The notes beneath the pieces were generated by a model that saw only the letters and a program-made list of their open reading frames with translations, did not search any database and was not told the origin of the DNA. A stretch of DNA of 64,000 nt from Methylococcus capsulatus str. Texas = ATCC 19069 (lineage in GTDB: Bacteria; Pseudomonadota; Gammaproteobacteria; Methylococcales; Methylococcaceae), in assembly GCF_000424685.1 (NCBI RefSeq), contig NZ_AUKJ01000021.1, forward strand, positions 62,001-126,000, given 5' to 3'. Position 1 is the first letter of the stretch; each line of letters opens with the position of its first letter. The position numbers and the translations under genes were made by a program. This document shows, piece by piece, positions 37,296 to 46,892 of this stretch.

Positions 37296-39101
37296 TCAGC
37301 GGCGCACGGCGTGCACCGCCACCGCTTCCGGCACGCTCGAATAGCCGAATTGCATCGCGTAGAGGTCGGCATAACCGCCCCGCGCCGCCATGAGCTGGGC
37401 ATGGGTGCCGCACTCGATGATACGCCCGCCGCGCATCACGCAAATCTGGTCCGCATTCTGGATGGTGGACAGCCGGTGCGCGATCACCAGTGTCGTCCGG
37501 TTCTGCATCAGGACTTCCAGCGCCTGCTGCACGTAGCGCTCGGATTCCGCGTCCAGCGCCGAGGTCGCCTCGTCCAGGATCAGAATAGGGGCATTTTTAA
37601 GCAAGGCCCGCGCAATGGCAATACGCTGACGCTGGCCGCCCGACAGAACGATGCCCTGCTGGCCGACGAGGGTATCGAATCCTTGCGGCAGCGTCTCTAT
37701 GAAATCCAGCGCATTCGCCGCCCGCGCGGCCTCGCGCACGGCATCGAGGCCCACCCTGTCCAGGCAGCCGTAGGCGATGTTGCTGGCAACGGTATCGTTG
37801 AACAGCGTCACTTCCTGCCCGACATAAGCAATCTGGCGGCGCAGGCTCTCCAGCGTCAGTTCGCGGATGTCGTGCCCGTCGATCAGGATTTCCCCGGCCG
37901 TCGCCTCGTAAAGACGCGGCAGGAGGCGCACCAGCGACGTCTTCCCGCTGCCCGACTGGCCCACCAGGGCCACGGTCTTGCCAGCCGGGATGACGAGTGA
38001 GACGTCGTCGACCGCAGCGCCGTGACGGTCGTCATACACCAGACTGACGTGCCGATACTCGATCGAACCGCGGGCGCGCTTCAGGCTGATTCGGCCGCGG
38101 TCGCGCTCCCTCGGCAAGTCGAGCATGGCAAAGATGCTGTCGCCGGCGGCGATGCCACGCTGCATGACCGACACCACTTGGCTGAGACGGCGGATGGGGC
38201 TCAGCATCATGGCCATCGCCGCGATGAACGCCATGAGACTGCCCGGCGTGATCGTCTGCCGCACGGAATCGAGCGACACGACGTAGAGGATGCCCGCCAC
38301 ACCGGCGACGCTGATGAGATGGATCACCCCGCCGCCCAGAGCATCGGTGGCGATCAGCTTCATCTGCCGCTTCTGGTTGCGGTCGTTTTCCGTCGCGAAC
38401 TTGGCGGCCTCGTAGGCCTTGCCGTTGAACACCTTGACGATGCGCTGGGCATCGATCACTTCCTGTGTCACATGGCTCACCTTGCCCATGGATTCCTGGA
38501 TGCGCATGCTCAGGCGGCGGAACCGCTTGCTCACGAAGCGGACGCTCAGCCCCAGCACCGGCCCCAGCACCAGAAAGACCAGGGACAGCACCGGGTTCTG
38601 ATAAACCATCAGCGCCATCAGACCGATGACGGTGAAGCCTTCGCGGATGCAGGTGATGATGCCTTGCTGGAGCGACGCCGATACCTGTTCGGTGTTATAG
38701 AGCAGTTTGGAGAGGAGCTGGCCGCCCGAAGCGTTGTCATAAAAGCTGCAGGGCAGATTCAGCAGTTGGTCGAAAATGTCCCGGCGCAGATCGGCGATCA
38801 CGCGCCGCCCGACCGAACCGGAGCAGTATTCGCTCAGGAAGCCGGCGATGCCGCGCAGGACGGAAAGGCCGATCAGCATCAGGGACACCTGGCGCAGCAC
38901 CGTCGGATCGTTGTCGATGAAGCTGCCGTCGATCAGCGGCTGGATCAGCTTGGCAAAGAAGGGCGTGATGGCGGCATAGGCGATCATCGCCACCACGGCG
39001 ACGCAGAACGACCTCCAGTACGGAAATCCATAGCGGAGCAGGCGGCGGTAGATGGCCAGTCCGCTCGACAGCGGCTTGGACTCCGAAGCTGAATGTTTCA
39101 T
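37296..39101 (-). CDS. msbA: Lipid A export ATP-binding/permease MsbA
   Basis: 601 residues, an ABC half-transporter with permease fused to ATPase. The six-helix part (about 20-310) has YDNASGGQLLSKLLYNTEQV, a strong MsbA block. The ATPase has Walker A GQSGSGKTS at 381-389, the signature LSGGQRQRIAIARALL at 486-501 and Walker B ILILDEATSALD at 506-517, all intact. The homodimer flips lipid A-core across the inner membrane. Its start faces the acyltransferase gene across about 200 bases. Confidence 0.93.
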   Translation of the reverse strand: MKHSASESKPLSSGLAIYRRLLRYGFPYWRSFCVAVVAMIAYAAITPFFAKLIQPLIDGSFIDNDPTVLRQVSLMLIGLSVLRGIAGFLSEYCSGSVGRRVIADLRRDIFDQLLNLPCSFYDNASGGQLLSKLLYNTEQVSASLQQGIITCIREGFTVIGLMALMVYQNPVLSLVFLVLGPVLGLSVRFVSKRFRRLSMRIQESMGKVSHVTQEVIDAQRIVKVFNGKAYEAAKFATENDRNQKRQMKLIATDALGGGVIHLISVAGVAGILYVVSLDSVRQTITPGSLMAFIAAMAMMLSPIRRLSQVVSVMQRGIAAGDSIFAMLDLPRERDRGRISLKRARGSIEYRHVSLVYDDRHGAAVDDVSLVIPAGKTVALVGQSGSGKTSLVRLLPRLYEATAGEILIDGHDIRELTLESLRRQIAYVGQEVTLFNDTVASNIAYGCLDRVGLDAVREAARAANALDFIETLPQGFDTLVGQQGIVLSGGQRQRIAIARALLKNAPILILDEATSALDAESERYVQQALEVLMQNRTTLVIAHRLSTIQNADQICVMRGGRIIECGTHAQLMAARGGYADLYAMQFGYSSVPEAVAVHAVRR

Positions 39102-39303
39102 GCGAAAAACGTGGGGAAATCTCGAAATGCCTGGCGGCCATCGTTACAATGATGCCCAACCCACAGCGAAGTTACAACGCCGACAAGCACATACGTCATT
39201 TCGACCGCCGTCCCGCCCCGGGCAAACCGTAATTCCACCCCACCGCCGGCCTCCCCGCGCCCGGCTCATGCCGGCCACATCCACCGGCGTTGCTGAACCG
39301 GAC

Positions 39304-41331
39304 ATGCGCATCCACAGACATCTCGCCTATCGCCCCGACATCGACGGTCTGCGCGCCGTCGCCATCCTGGCCGTCATCGTGTTTCACGCCTATCCGCGTT
39401 CGCTGCCGGGCGGCTTCGCCGGGGTCGACGTGTTCTTCGTGATTTCCGGCTACCTGATCGGCGGCATCATCTTCAGAAACCTCGACGCCGACAGTTTCGG
39501 TTTCGCGGACTTCTACGCACGCCGGGCCCGGCGGATCTTCCCGGCGCTGATCACCGTGCTGCTGGGCGGTCTGGGATTCGGCTGGTTCGCGTTGCTGGCC
39601 GACGAGTACCGGGACTTGGGGAAACACGTCGCTGCCGGAGCCGGCTTCGTTTCCAACCTGGTGCTGTGGCGCGAATCGGGCTATTTCGACACGGCGGCCG
39701 ACTTCAAGCCCCTGCTGCACCTGTGGTCCCTGGGCATCGAAGAACAGTTCTATCTGGTCTATCCCGTGCTCATGGCGCTGCTGTGGCGTCTCCGCGCCAA
39801 TCCGGCATACTCCCTGCTCACGCTCGCCGTCCTGTCCTTCGGCGGCAACCTCTACCTGGTCCATCGCGACGCCGTTTCCGCCTTCTTCCTGCCCTTCACC
39901 CGATTCTGGGAACTGTTGGGCGGAAGCATCCTGGCCTATGTCCATTTCCGGCGAGCCGCGGCCAAACCTACGACGGACACGCGCCACCAGCTGCAGGCGG
40001 CTGGCGGCCTGCTGCTGATTGCCGCGGCGGTCCTGGTTCTGGACGAAGACAAGGATTTCCCCGGCGCCTGGGCGCTCTTGCCCACGCTGGGCGCCCTGTT
40101 GCTCATCGGCGCCGGCCCGGATACCTGGATCAACCGGCGGCTGCTCGCCAGCCGTCCGCTGGTATTCATCGGGGTCATCAGCTACCCCCTCTATCTCTGG
40201 CACTGGCTGCTGCTGTCGTTCGGGCTGATCCTGCGCTCGGGCGAGCCGCTGCATCATCGTGCCGCGCTCCTCGCCGCCGCCGCCTTCCTGCTGGCCTGGC
40301 TGACCTTCCGCTACGTCGAACGCCCTCTGCGTTTCGGCGCTTCCGGGTTGCAGCGGCTCAAACTGGCATCGCTGGGGCTGATGCTCACCGCCACGGCTGG
40401 CCTGGGCCTCACCGTATTCCTGGCGGACGGCCTGCCGGAACGCGCCGCACTCGCCGAGGTCCGGCTGAAGATCGACCGCGACCTTCCCCGCTTGGCCACG
40501 GAGGGCTACCGCGACAACGGCGTCGCGAGAGCGCTTTTCCAGGGCGAGTTCAAGCCGGGCGACGACTTCTTCCAGCTCGGTGACTTGCCCAGGGACCAGC
40601 CACTGACCGTGGTGATCGGCGACTCCCACGGCAACATGCTCTACCAGGGCCTGGCGACCGCGGTGGCCCGCCCGGAAACCGTCATCAATCTCGGACGCGG
40701 GAGCTGCCTACCCTTCGTCGGACTGGACACGGTCAAGAAAAACGGCAAAAGCGCCGGCTGCCAGCCGTTCGTCGGCAACGTGATCGACTTCATCGCGCGG
40801 ACGCCGGAGATCACGACGGTGGTCATCGCGGCGTTCTACAAGCAGTACCTGGACGGCGGAATGACGCTGCGCAGCACGCGGGGCGGCGGTGCCGAAAGCG
40901 CCGCAGGACTGTTCCGCATCGGCCTGTCGGACACCCTGCAGCGCCTCGCAGAGGCCGACAAATACGTCATCCTCAGCCTGGACAACCCGGACATGGACCG
41001 AACCGTCATGACCGCCTGCTATTCGCTGCTGCGCCCGCTGCTTCCCAAAAGCCCGGAAACCGGCTGCCAGATGCCGCGGGCCGATCACGAACGTGACCAG
41101 ACGCTCGCACGCACCCTGCTCGAAAATGCCGCGGCCCGCTTTCCGGGCAAGGTCCGGGTGTTCGACCCGGCGGCGGTCTTGTGTGATGCTCGGTACTGCT
41201 ACGCCCATCACGACGACGACCTGATCTACCAGTTCGACGGCAACCACCTCACGGTGAAGGGGGCCGTCTTGGTGGCCGGCCGGCTCCTCGCCCACCCCGA
41301 CGGGGTCCGCACCTTCGCCCACGCGCCTTGA
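39304..41331 (+). CDS. OafA-type O-acyltransferase with C-terminal SGNH domain
   Basis: 675 residues. The N-terminal acyltransferase-3 domain (about ten helices, 1-370) begins AYRPDIDGLRAVAILAVIVFH and has GGFAGVDVFFVISGYLIGG and LWSLGIEEQFYLVYPVLMAL. The periplasmic SGNH-hydrolase-like half has the GDSHG block at about 438 and a late DGNHLTVKGA at about 644, carrying the catalytic Asp-His pair. Such proteins O-acetylate O-antigen or other surface polysaccharide. A weak promoter (TCGAAA 39122, 17 bases, TACAAT 39145) lies upstream. The start is uncertain; ATG 39268 is an alternative. Confidence 0.88.
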   Translation: MRIHRHLAYRPDIDGLRAVAILAVIVFHAYPRSLPGGFAGVDVFFVISGYLIGGIIFRNLDADSFGFADFYARRARRIFPALITVLLGGLGFGWFALLADEYRDLGKHVAAGAGFVSNLVLWRESGYFDTAADFKPLLHLWSLGIEEQFYLVYPVLMALLWRLRANPAYSLLTLAVLSFGGNLYLVHRDAVSAFFLPFTRFWELLGGSILAYVHFRRAAAKPTTDTRHQLQAAGGLLLIAAAVLVLDEDKDFPGAWALLPTLGALLLIGAGPDTWINRRLLASRPLVFIGVISYPLYLWHWLLLSFGLILRSGEPLHHRAALLAAAAFLLAWLTFRYVERPLRFGASGLQRLKLASLGLMLTATAGLGLTVFLADGLPERAALAEVRLKIDRDLPRLATEGYRDNGVARALFQGEFKPGDDFFQLGDLPRDQPLTVVIGDSHGNMLYQGLATAVARPETVINLGRGSCLPFVGLDTVKKNGKSAGCQPFVGNVIDFIARTPEITTVVIAAFYKQYLDGGMTLRSTRGGGAESAAGLFRIGLSDTLQRLAEADKYVILSLDNPDMDRTVMTACYSLLRPLLPKSPETGCQMPRADHERDQTLARTLLENAAARFPGKVRVFDPAAVLCDARYCYAHHDDDLIYQFDGNHLTVKGAVLVAGRLLAHPDGVRTFAHAP

Positions 41332-42860
41332 TGCCCGCCATGTCCCATCCCCCGTACCTCATTCCCCGTCATGAATCCGGCGCGCGTCTCGCCGCGGCTG
41401 CGCTCATGACCGGCTTCTTCGTCATTTCGCTGACCGTGGGCGATGTCATCAACAAAGACGGCGTTCTGTACCTGGATGCCGCAGCGGCCTTTCTCGACCA
41501 GGGCGTGAAATCCGCGGTGGCGGTCTACGGCTGGCCTGGCTATTCCCTGCTGATCGCGGCGGCGTCCCGCCTCACCGGCTGGCCTCTGGAGACTTCCGCC
41601 CACGCGCTCGGCGCATTCTGCTTCCTGGTCATCGCGGACTGCTTCGTCCGGCTGCATTTCGTCCTGCGGGGGGCCGGGGAAACGCCCTCCGGCTGGACGC
41701 CGGTGCTGCTCATCCTGGCTTTCCCGGCGCTGGGCGACCGGCTAAACATCGTCCGGGACTGGGGCTTTCTGGCGGCCAGCCTTTGGGGACTGCTGCATCT
41801 GGTCCAGTTCCGTTTCGAGCCTCGGGGCAAGCTGGGTCATGCCTTGCTCTGGCAAGCCGGCATGGCGGGGGCGTTCGTGTTCCGGATCGAGGCACTGGTG
41901 CTGATCCTCTCCGTTCCCCTCTACTTCCTGGTCGAGCCGTTGCCCTGGCGCGCCAGGGCGCACAACTTCCTTTTGCCGATCAGCGGCATCGTACCGGTGC
42001 TGATCCTGGGCGCTGCTCTCCTCGCCAGCGGCAGGCTCGCCCCCGGCAAGCTGTGGGAAATCACCGCCTACGGCTACCATGACCCCACGCTGATCTGGAA
42101 ATTCTTCTCCCTGCACGCCGATCGGCTGGCCGCAGCACTCCCCAACGACTACGGCGCGGAGTACGCGAAACTGATCCTCGGAACGGGTCTCGTCGCCACC
42201 CTGTTGTGGCTGATCGGCGCCAATCTCGGACCGGTGCTGCTAGCGATTTTCGCTTACGCCGTGCATCGATTCGGCGGTCGGCTGCCTCCCCGGTTCGGTC
42301 TGATCCTCTGGGCGGCCGCCATGGCCAGCGGCACCCTGCTGGTGTTCCTGGCCGTCCAGCTCGTCCCGGACAAACGCTACGCGCTGCTGCCGTCCGCGCT
42401 GCTGCTGCTCGCCGGCACGGTATACCTGGAACGCATCGCCGCCGGAACGGGATCGCCCTGGGCCAGGCGGCTTGCGCTAGGACTGGTCGCGGTGCTGTGC
42501 ATCAAGAGCGCCGTCGTGACTCCCGACTACCGGCTCTACCTGCGCGATGTCGGCGGTTGGGTACGGGAAAACATCCCGGCCGGCGCGAGCCTGGTGACCA
42601 ATGATCCGAGGATCGACTATTACGCCGGACGCCCCATGAACCAGGAACAGACCCGCCGGCTGATGCCGCTCGACCGGCTCGCGGACTGGCTGACCCAGCC
42701 CGACCTGCCCGACTATCTGGCTCTGCGCCTGACCTCGCCGCGCGACCTCAAAAAGGCGGAAAAGGCGCTGAACCGCGAAGCCCTCAAGACGTTTTCTCCC
42801 AGCCCGCGCGAACATGTGCTGATTTACCGGCTGAACGACGGCAGCTCACGCTCCCGTTGA
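41331..42860 (+). CDS. Polytopic membrane glycosyltransferase-like protein (GT-C/ArnT-PMT type)
   Basis: 509 residues with about eleven hydrophobic segments. The first loop has GDVINKDGVLYLDAAAAFLD, where an Asp follows the first helix as in GT-C enzymes, then VYGWPGYSLLIAAASRL and LNIVRDWGFLAASLWGLLHL. A short soluble C-terminal end (ASLVTNDPRIDYYAGRPMN) is also typical of dolichyl/undecaprenyl-phosphate sugar transferases. ATG 41331 overlaps the acyltransferase stop in TGATG, so the two probably modify the same surface glycan or lipid. The substrate is unknown. Confidence 0.75.
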   Translation: MPAMSHPPYLIPRHESGARLAAAALMTGFFVISLTVGDVINKDGVLYLDAAAAFLDQGVKSAVAVYGWPGYSLLIAAASRLTGWPLETSAHALGAFCFLVIADCFVRLHFVLRGAGETPSGWTPVLLILAFPALGDRLNIVRDWGFLAASLWGLLHLVQFRFEPRGKLGHALLWQAGMAGAFVFRIEALVLILSVPLYFLVEPLPWRARAHNFLLPISGIVPVLILGAALLASGRLAPGKLWEITAYGYHDPTLIWKFFSLHADRLAAALPNDYGAEYAKLILGTGLVATLLWLIGANLGPVLLAIFAYAVHRFGGRLPPRFGLILWAAAMASGTLLVFLAVQLVPDKRYALLPSALLLLAGTVYLERIAAGTGSPWARRLALGLVAVLCIKSAVVTPDYRLYLRDVGGWVRENIPAGASLVTNDPRIDYYAGRPMNQEQTRRLMPLDRLADWLTQPDLPDYLALRLTSPRDLKKAEKALNREALKTFSPSPREHVLIYRLNDGSSRSR

Positions 42861-44159
42861 GAAAAAGCACCGCAATAGACGAATCATGTGGGTATGATCC
42901 CGTACCCCGGCGCTTTCGCGGACACTGTGCATCGCCCACATCGGGTTGCCGATATCGGCCGCGGGGATACCCAAGCGGGCAGCGGTCATCGGGCCGATGG
43001 TGCTGCCGCAGCCCAGATCGGTGCGGTGCACGTATTGCTGGTACGGCACCTCCGCCCGCTCGCACAGGCGGATGATCCGCGCCGCCGCCTCCGCATCGGT
43101 CGCGTAACGGCCGCAGGCATTGGTCTTCACGACCGGACCCGCGTTCACGAAGACCTTGTGCTGCGGTTCGTAAGACTGCGGAAAATTGGGCTGATAGGCA
43201 TGTGCCATGTCGGCGCTGACGAGGAAACTGCGCGCCAGCGCCCGCTTGTAGCCGGTACGGTCCAGTCCCAACGCCAGTGCGATGCGTTCCAGCACGTCCG
43301 GCAATAACGCACCGTCCGCGCCCTTGTGGCTTTCGCTGCCGATTTCCTCGTGATCGAAGAACGCCGCCACCGCCACCGCCTCGGCGTGGGACACCTGCAG
43401 CAGGGCGCTCAGGCCGGCATGGCAGGAGGCGAGATTGTCCAGCTGGCCGTCGGCGATGAATTCCCGCTGCGGGCCCCAGAAAGCCCCCGGCTGAGTGTCG
43501 AACACGCTCAGCTCCCAGCTCAAGACATCCTTGGGATCGCAGCCGGCCCGCTCCGACAGCAAGGCGCGCAGCCGGTCCTCCGCCGGTACTTCGTCCGCCA
43601 CCGCCAGCAGCAGCGGCAGTTCGGTCTGCTTGTTGAACTTCAGCCCGTCCTTGTTGACTTCGCGGTTCATGTGAATGGCCAGGTTCGGCAGGCGCACCAG
43701 CGCATCCGGAAAATCGACCAGGCGGATGTCGACGCCAGCCTCCGTCCGCACGCCCACCCGCCCCGCCAGGCTCAGATCCCGGTCGGCGAAGGTCGCGAGG
43801 ATCGGCCCGCCATAGACCTCCACCCCCAGCCGCAGCATGGAGCCTTCCGCATGCGCCCCTCGCGGCTTGACCCGCAAGCCGGGCGAGTCGGTGTGCGCCC
43901 CGACGATACGGAAGCCGGTTTCGGCCAGAGTCCCCCCGCCCACGATGAAAGCGACCACGGACGAATCCCCGCGCACCACGAAAGCGCGATCGCCGGGCTC
44001 CAGCCGCCACACCTCGCCCTCCTCCAGGCGCCGGAAACCGGCTGCCAGCAGCCGGGCCGCTATCGAACGCCCGGCATGCCAGGGACTGGGACTCTGGTCG
44101 ATGAAATCGAGAAGCTGCTGGGCGTCGGTCGAGAATTCAGCCGTCATGTCGTCGTTCAT
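42846..44159 (-). CDS. apeB: Aspartyl aminopeptidase, M18 family
   Basis: 437 residues. The dinuclear zinc-site blocks of M18 peptidases are clear: IVGAHTDSPGLRVKP (first His and Asp), FDHEEIGSESHKGA with the catalytic Glu-Glu pair, and the C-terminal HSVRESAGVRDHTHMIRLL (last His). HMNREVNKDGLKFNKQTELP is another family block. It removes N-terminal Asp or Glu from peptides in the cytosol as a large oligomer. The start ATG 44159 (MNDDMTAEF) has only a weak ribosome site; ATG 44147 is an alternative. Its 3' end overlaps the convergent GT-C gene by 15 bases. Confidence 0.92.
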   Translation of the reverse strand: MNDDMTAEFSTDAQQLLDFIDQSPSPWHAGRSIAARLLAAGFRRLEEGEVWRLEPGDRAFVVRGDSSVVAFIVGGGTLAETGFRIVGAHTDSPGLRVKPRGAHAEGSMLRLGVEVYGGPILATFADRDLSLAGRVGVRTEAGVDIRLVDFPDALVRLPNLAIHMNREVNKDGLKFNKQTELPLLLAVADEVPAEDRLRALLSERAGCDPKDVLSWELSVFDTQPGAFWGPQREFIADGQLDNLASCHAGLSALLQVSHAEAVAVAAFFDHEEIGSESHKGADGALLPDVLERIALALGLDRTGYKRALARSFLVSADMAHAYQPNFPQSYEPQHKVFVNAGPVVKTNACGRYATDAEAAARIIRLCERAEVPYQQYVHRTDLGCGSTIGPMTAARLGIPAADIGNPMWAMHSVRESAGVRDHTHMIRLLRCFFSTGA

Positions 44160-44277
44160 GGTAAGGGGGAAAGGAATCGAGTCTGAAAGACGGTAACTTA
44201 TCATGCAGACCGTTACTTGCCGCCCCCCGCTTCTGGCACAATCCCAGCCCCGTGGCCAGCAGCCCGACCGGATTACG

Positions 44278-44664
44278 ATGCCCCACACGCCCCTCATCAG
44301 CCATTTGCACCATGTCTCCCTCCTGGTATCCGATCTGGAGGCCAGCCGCCGCTTCTACGAAGGCGTGCTGGAACTGTCGCCCAGCGATGCCCGGCCGAAT
44401 TTCGATTTCGACGGGATCTGGTACGATCTCGGCGCCCAACAAATCCATCTCATGGTGCTCCCCAATCCCGACCAGGGCACGGAACGGCCCAGGCACGGCG
44501 GGCGCGACCGCCACGTGGCGCTGGCGGTGGCGGACTGGGAGAAGCTGCTCGCCCGGCTGGCTCGGGCCGGCATACCTCACACCACCAGCCGCTCCGGACG
44601 GCGCGCCGTGTTCTGCCGCGACCCGGACGGCAACGCCGTGGAACTCATCGGCCCGGCCCCATGA
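44278..44664 (+). CDS. VOC-family protein (glyoxalase/bleomycin-resistance fold)
   Basis: 128 residues, a single paired-beta-alpha-beta-beta-beta module set: LHHVSLLVSDLEASRRFYEG at the start, IWYDLGAQQIHLMVLPNP in the middle, RHVALAVADWEKLLARLARA and the C-terminal FCRDPDGNAVELIGP. The His, Asp/Gln and Glu positions expected for a metal site are present (HHV, QIH, HVAL, VELI). The substrate is unknown; metal-dependent isomerase, lyase or binding roles all occur in the family. It overlaps the HAD gene by four bases (ATGA). Confidence 0.85.
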   Translation: MPHTPLISHLHHVSLLVSDLEASRRFYEGVLELSPSDARPNFDFDGIWYDLGAQQIHLMVLPNPDQGTERPRHGGRDRHVALAVADWEKLLARLARAGIPHTTSRSGRRAVFCRDPDGNAVELIGPAP

Positions 44665-45311
44665 AATACGAACTCGTCATCTTCGACTGCGATGGCGTGC
44701 TGGTGGACAGCGAGCGGCTGGTGAACCGCATCACTGCCGCATTCTTCAGCGAACGCGGGCTGCCGGTCGAGGCCGATGCCCTGCGCGCCATGTTCAAGGG
44801 CAAGACCATGGCGGACGTGGCCCGCTGGGCGGAAAACGAAGCCCTGCCGCCCTTGAACGCCGACTGGTTCTATGAACTCGGCATCGCCACCGCGCAGGGC
44901 TTCCAGCGCGACCTGCAGCCGGTGGAGGGCGTACGTCCGGTGCTGGATCTGCTGACGGCGCGCGGCGGCAGGCTGTGCGTGGCTTCCCAGTCGCCGCCGG
45001 CCCGGCTGGCACTGTCACTCACGGTGACCGGGCTTGGCGGCTATTTCGGCGAACACGCCTATTCCGCTGCCCAGGTCGCGCATCCCAAGCCGGCGCCCGA
45101 CCTCTTCCTGTATGCGGCCCAGCAAATGGGCGCCCGGCCCGAGCGCTGCGCGGTCGTCGAAGATTCGCGCAGCGGCGTGCTGGCGGCGCGGGCGGCCGGC
45201 ATGACGGTGTACGGCTATGCCGGCGACGAGGAACCGGCTACCCTCGCCGAGGCGGGTGCCATCGTGTTCGGGTCGATGGCACAATTGCCGGGTCTTTTGT
45301 GCGGCGACTGA
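44661..45311 (+). CDS. HAD-superfamily hydrolase (phosphatase/phosphomutase-like)
   Basis: 216 residues. HAD motif I is IFDCDGVLVDSERLVNRITA (nucleophile Asp and acid Asp), motif II is in CVASQSPPARLALSL, the motif III lysine is in VAHPKPAPDLFLYAAQQMG, and motif IV is CAVVEDSRSGVLAARAAGM. The alpha-helical cap between motifs I and II is of the phosphoglycolate phosphatase/beta-phosphoglucomutase type (subclass IA). The exact substrate is unclear. It is translationally coupled to the VOC gene before it. Confidence 0.9.
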   Translation: MKYELVIFDCDGVLVDSERLVNRITAAFFSERGLPVEADALRAMFKGKTMADVARWAENEALPPLNADWFYELGIATAQGFQRDLQPVEGVRPVLDLLTARGGRLCVASQSPPARLALSLTVTGLGGYFGEHAYSAAQVAHPKPAPDLFLYAAQQMGARPERCAVVEDSRSGVLAARAAGMTVYGYAGDEEPATLAEAGAIVFGSMAQLPGLLCGD

Positions 45312-45333
45312 AAAGCCTGTGGTGAGATGCCTC

Positions 45334-46116
45334 ATGAAAAAACCTGTCGTCATCATCGGGATGGGAGAAATGGGCGATTTGTTCGCGCGGGGTTTCTTGA
45401 AATGCGGCCACCCCGTCCACCCCATCCTGCGGGGAAGCCGACCGGAAAGCGTGGCGCAGGCGATTCCCGAGCCCGATCTGGTGCTGGTCGCGGTCGGAGA
45501 AACGGAGCTGCATCCGGTGCTAGCGTCGATGCCATCGGCATGGCGCACGCGGCTGGGCCTGTTGCAGAACGAACTGCTGCCGTGCGACTGGCAGCGCCAC
45601 GGCATCACCGATCCCACCGTGATCGTGGTCTGGTTCGACAAGAAAAAAGGCCGACCCTTCGTCCCGGTCCTGCCCACCCCGGTCGCCGGACCCCGTGCCG
45701 GTCTGGTCGTCCAGTCCCTGGAAGCGATCGAGGTGCCGTGTCATACCATTCCCGACGAGGAACTGCTGTACGAACTGGTCCGGAAAAACCTCTACATCCT
45801 CACCATCAACATCGCCGGCCTCCGCACCGGCGGTACGGTGAGCGAGCTGTGGGACCGGCACCGCGAACTGGCGGAGAAAACGGCAGATGAAATCCTCGAC
45901 ATCCAGGAATGGCTCACCCAGACCCGCCTGCCCCGCCGCCGGCTGATGGCCGGCATGCTCGAAGGCTTCGCCGGCGACCCCAATCACATCTGCACGGGGC
46001 GCACCGCGCCCGCACGCCTGCGGCGGGCGCTGGACCACGCCAAAGCTGCCGGCATCGCCACCCCGACCCTGACCGCCATCGCCGAAGGGCTGGCCGCCGC
46101 CACGCCGGCATCCTGA
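45334..46116 (+). CDS. NAD(P)-binding reductase-like protein (ketopantoate reductase superfamily resemblance)
   Basis: 260 residues. The N-terminal dinucleotide fold begins KKPVVIIGMGEMGDLFARGF, with GxGxxG present in the form GMGEMG. A strand pattern follows (PDLVLVAVGETELHPVL), then VWFDKKKGRPFVPVLPTPVA. The all-helical C-terminal part (LLYELVRKNLYILTINIAGL, RRLMAGMLEGFAGDPNHICT) resembles the dimerisation domain of ketopantoate reductase-like enzymes. I would not name the reaction. It begins 22 bases after the HAD gene and ends one base before the MgtC gene, so the four genes are likely one operon. Confidence 0.68.
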   Translation: MKKPVVIIGMGEMGDLFARGFLKCGHPVHPILRGSRPESVAQAIPEPDLVLVAVGETELHPVLASMPSAWRTRLGLLQNELLPCDWQRHGITDPTVIVVWFDKKKGRPFVPVLPTPVAGPRAGLVVQSLEAIEVPCHTIPDEELLYELVRKNLYILTINIAGLRTGGTVSELWDRHRELAEKTADEILDIQEWLTQTRLPRRRLMAGMLEGFAGDPNHICTGRTAPARLRRALDHAKAAGIATPTLTAIAEGLAAATPAS

Positions 46117-46117
46117 C

Positions 46118-46834
46118 ATGGAAGCGATCCAGAACATCAACATCACCTCGTTGTCGGACACCCTGATCAGCCTCACGGCGGCCTTCGCGCTCGGCGCTGT
46201 GATCGGACTCGAACGGCAATTCCGCCAGCGTACCGCCGGACTGCGCACCAACGTCCTCGTCGCGCTGGGCGCCGCCATCTTCGTCGACATGGCAAACCGC
46301 CTGCATGGCCACGACGGCGCCGTGCACGTCGTCGCCTACGTCGTGTCCGGCGTCGGCTTCCTGGGGGCCGGCGTCATCATGCGTGAACAAGGCAACGTCC
46401 GCGGCCTGAACACCGCCGCCACCCTGTGGGGATCGGCGGCGGTGGGTGCCTGCGCCGGCGCAGACCTGATTCTCGAAGCGCTGCTCGCCACCGTTTTCGT
46501 GCTGGCCGCCAATACTCTCCTGCGTCCCGTGGTGGACCGCATCAACCGCCAGCCCATCGATACACCGGCGGTGGAAGTCACCCATACCGTCTACGTCATC
46601 GCCCCGCGCCAATGGCGGAAGGATGCGCTGGCTCTGGTGGAGCAGGTGTTGCAGCAGGCTGGCTACCCGCTCGGCGATCTGGCGGTGCATGCCTTCGGCG
46701 ACGAGGAGATCGAAATCGAGGCCACGCTCGCTGCCGCCTCGGTCGACGGCAGCCACCTGGAGCGCATCCTCCAGCAGCTCAAGGAACACCCGGTCGTCAG
46801 CCAGGCGTTCTGGAGTCCGAGCACCTCGGAGTGA
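46118..46834 (+). CDS. MgtC/SapB-family membrane protein
   Basis: 238 residues. The N-terminal half has four or five helices with the family blocks LGAVIGLERQFRQRTAGLRTN, VVSGVGFLGAGVIMREQGNV and RGLNTAATLWGSAAVGACAG. The C-terminal part (about 150-238) is a soluble ACT-like domain (HTVYVIAPRQWRKDALALVE, EHPVVSQAFW). MgtC proteins affect magnesium homeostasis and phosphate or ATP-synthase control in other bacteria; the role here is unproven. It ends 58 bases before the hao promoter. Confidence 0.88.
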   Translation: MEAIQNINITSLSDTLISLTAAFALGAVIGLERQFRQRTAGLRTNVLVALGAAIFVDMANRLHGHDGAVHVVAYVVSGVGFLGAGVIMREQGNVRGLNTAATLWGSAAVGACAGADLILEALLATVFVLAANTLLRPVVDRINRQPIDTPAVEVTHTVYVIAPRQWRKDALALVEQVLQQAGYPLGDLAVHAFGDEEIEIEATLAAASVDGSHLERILQQLKEHPVVSQAFWSPSTSE

Positions 46835-46892
46835 CACCGGACGAGCCGGCGTTCCGCCAGACCGGGGCGCCTCGAACGACGCCTCTTGATTG

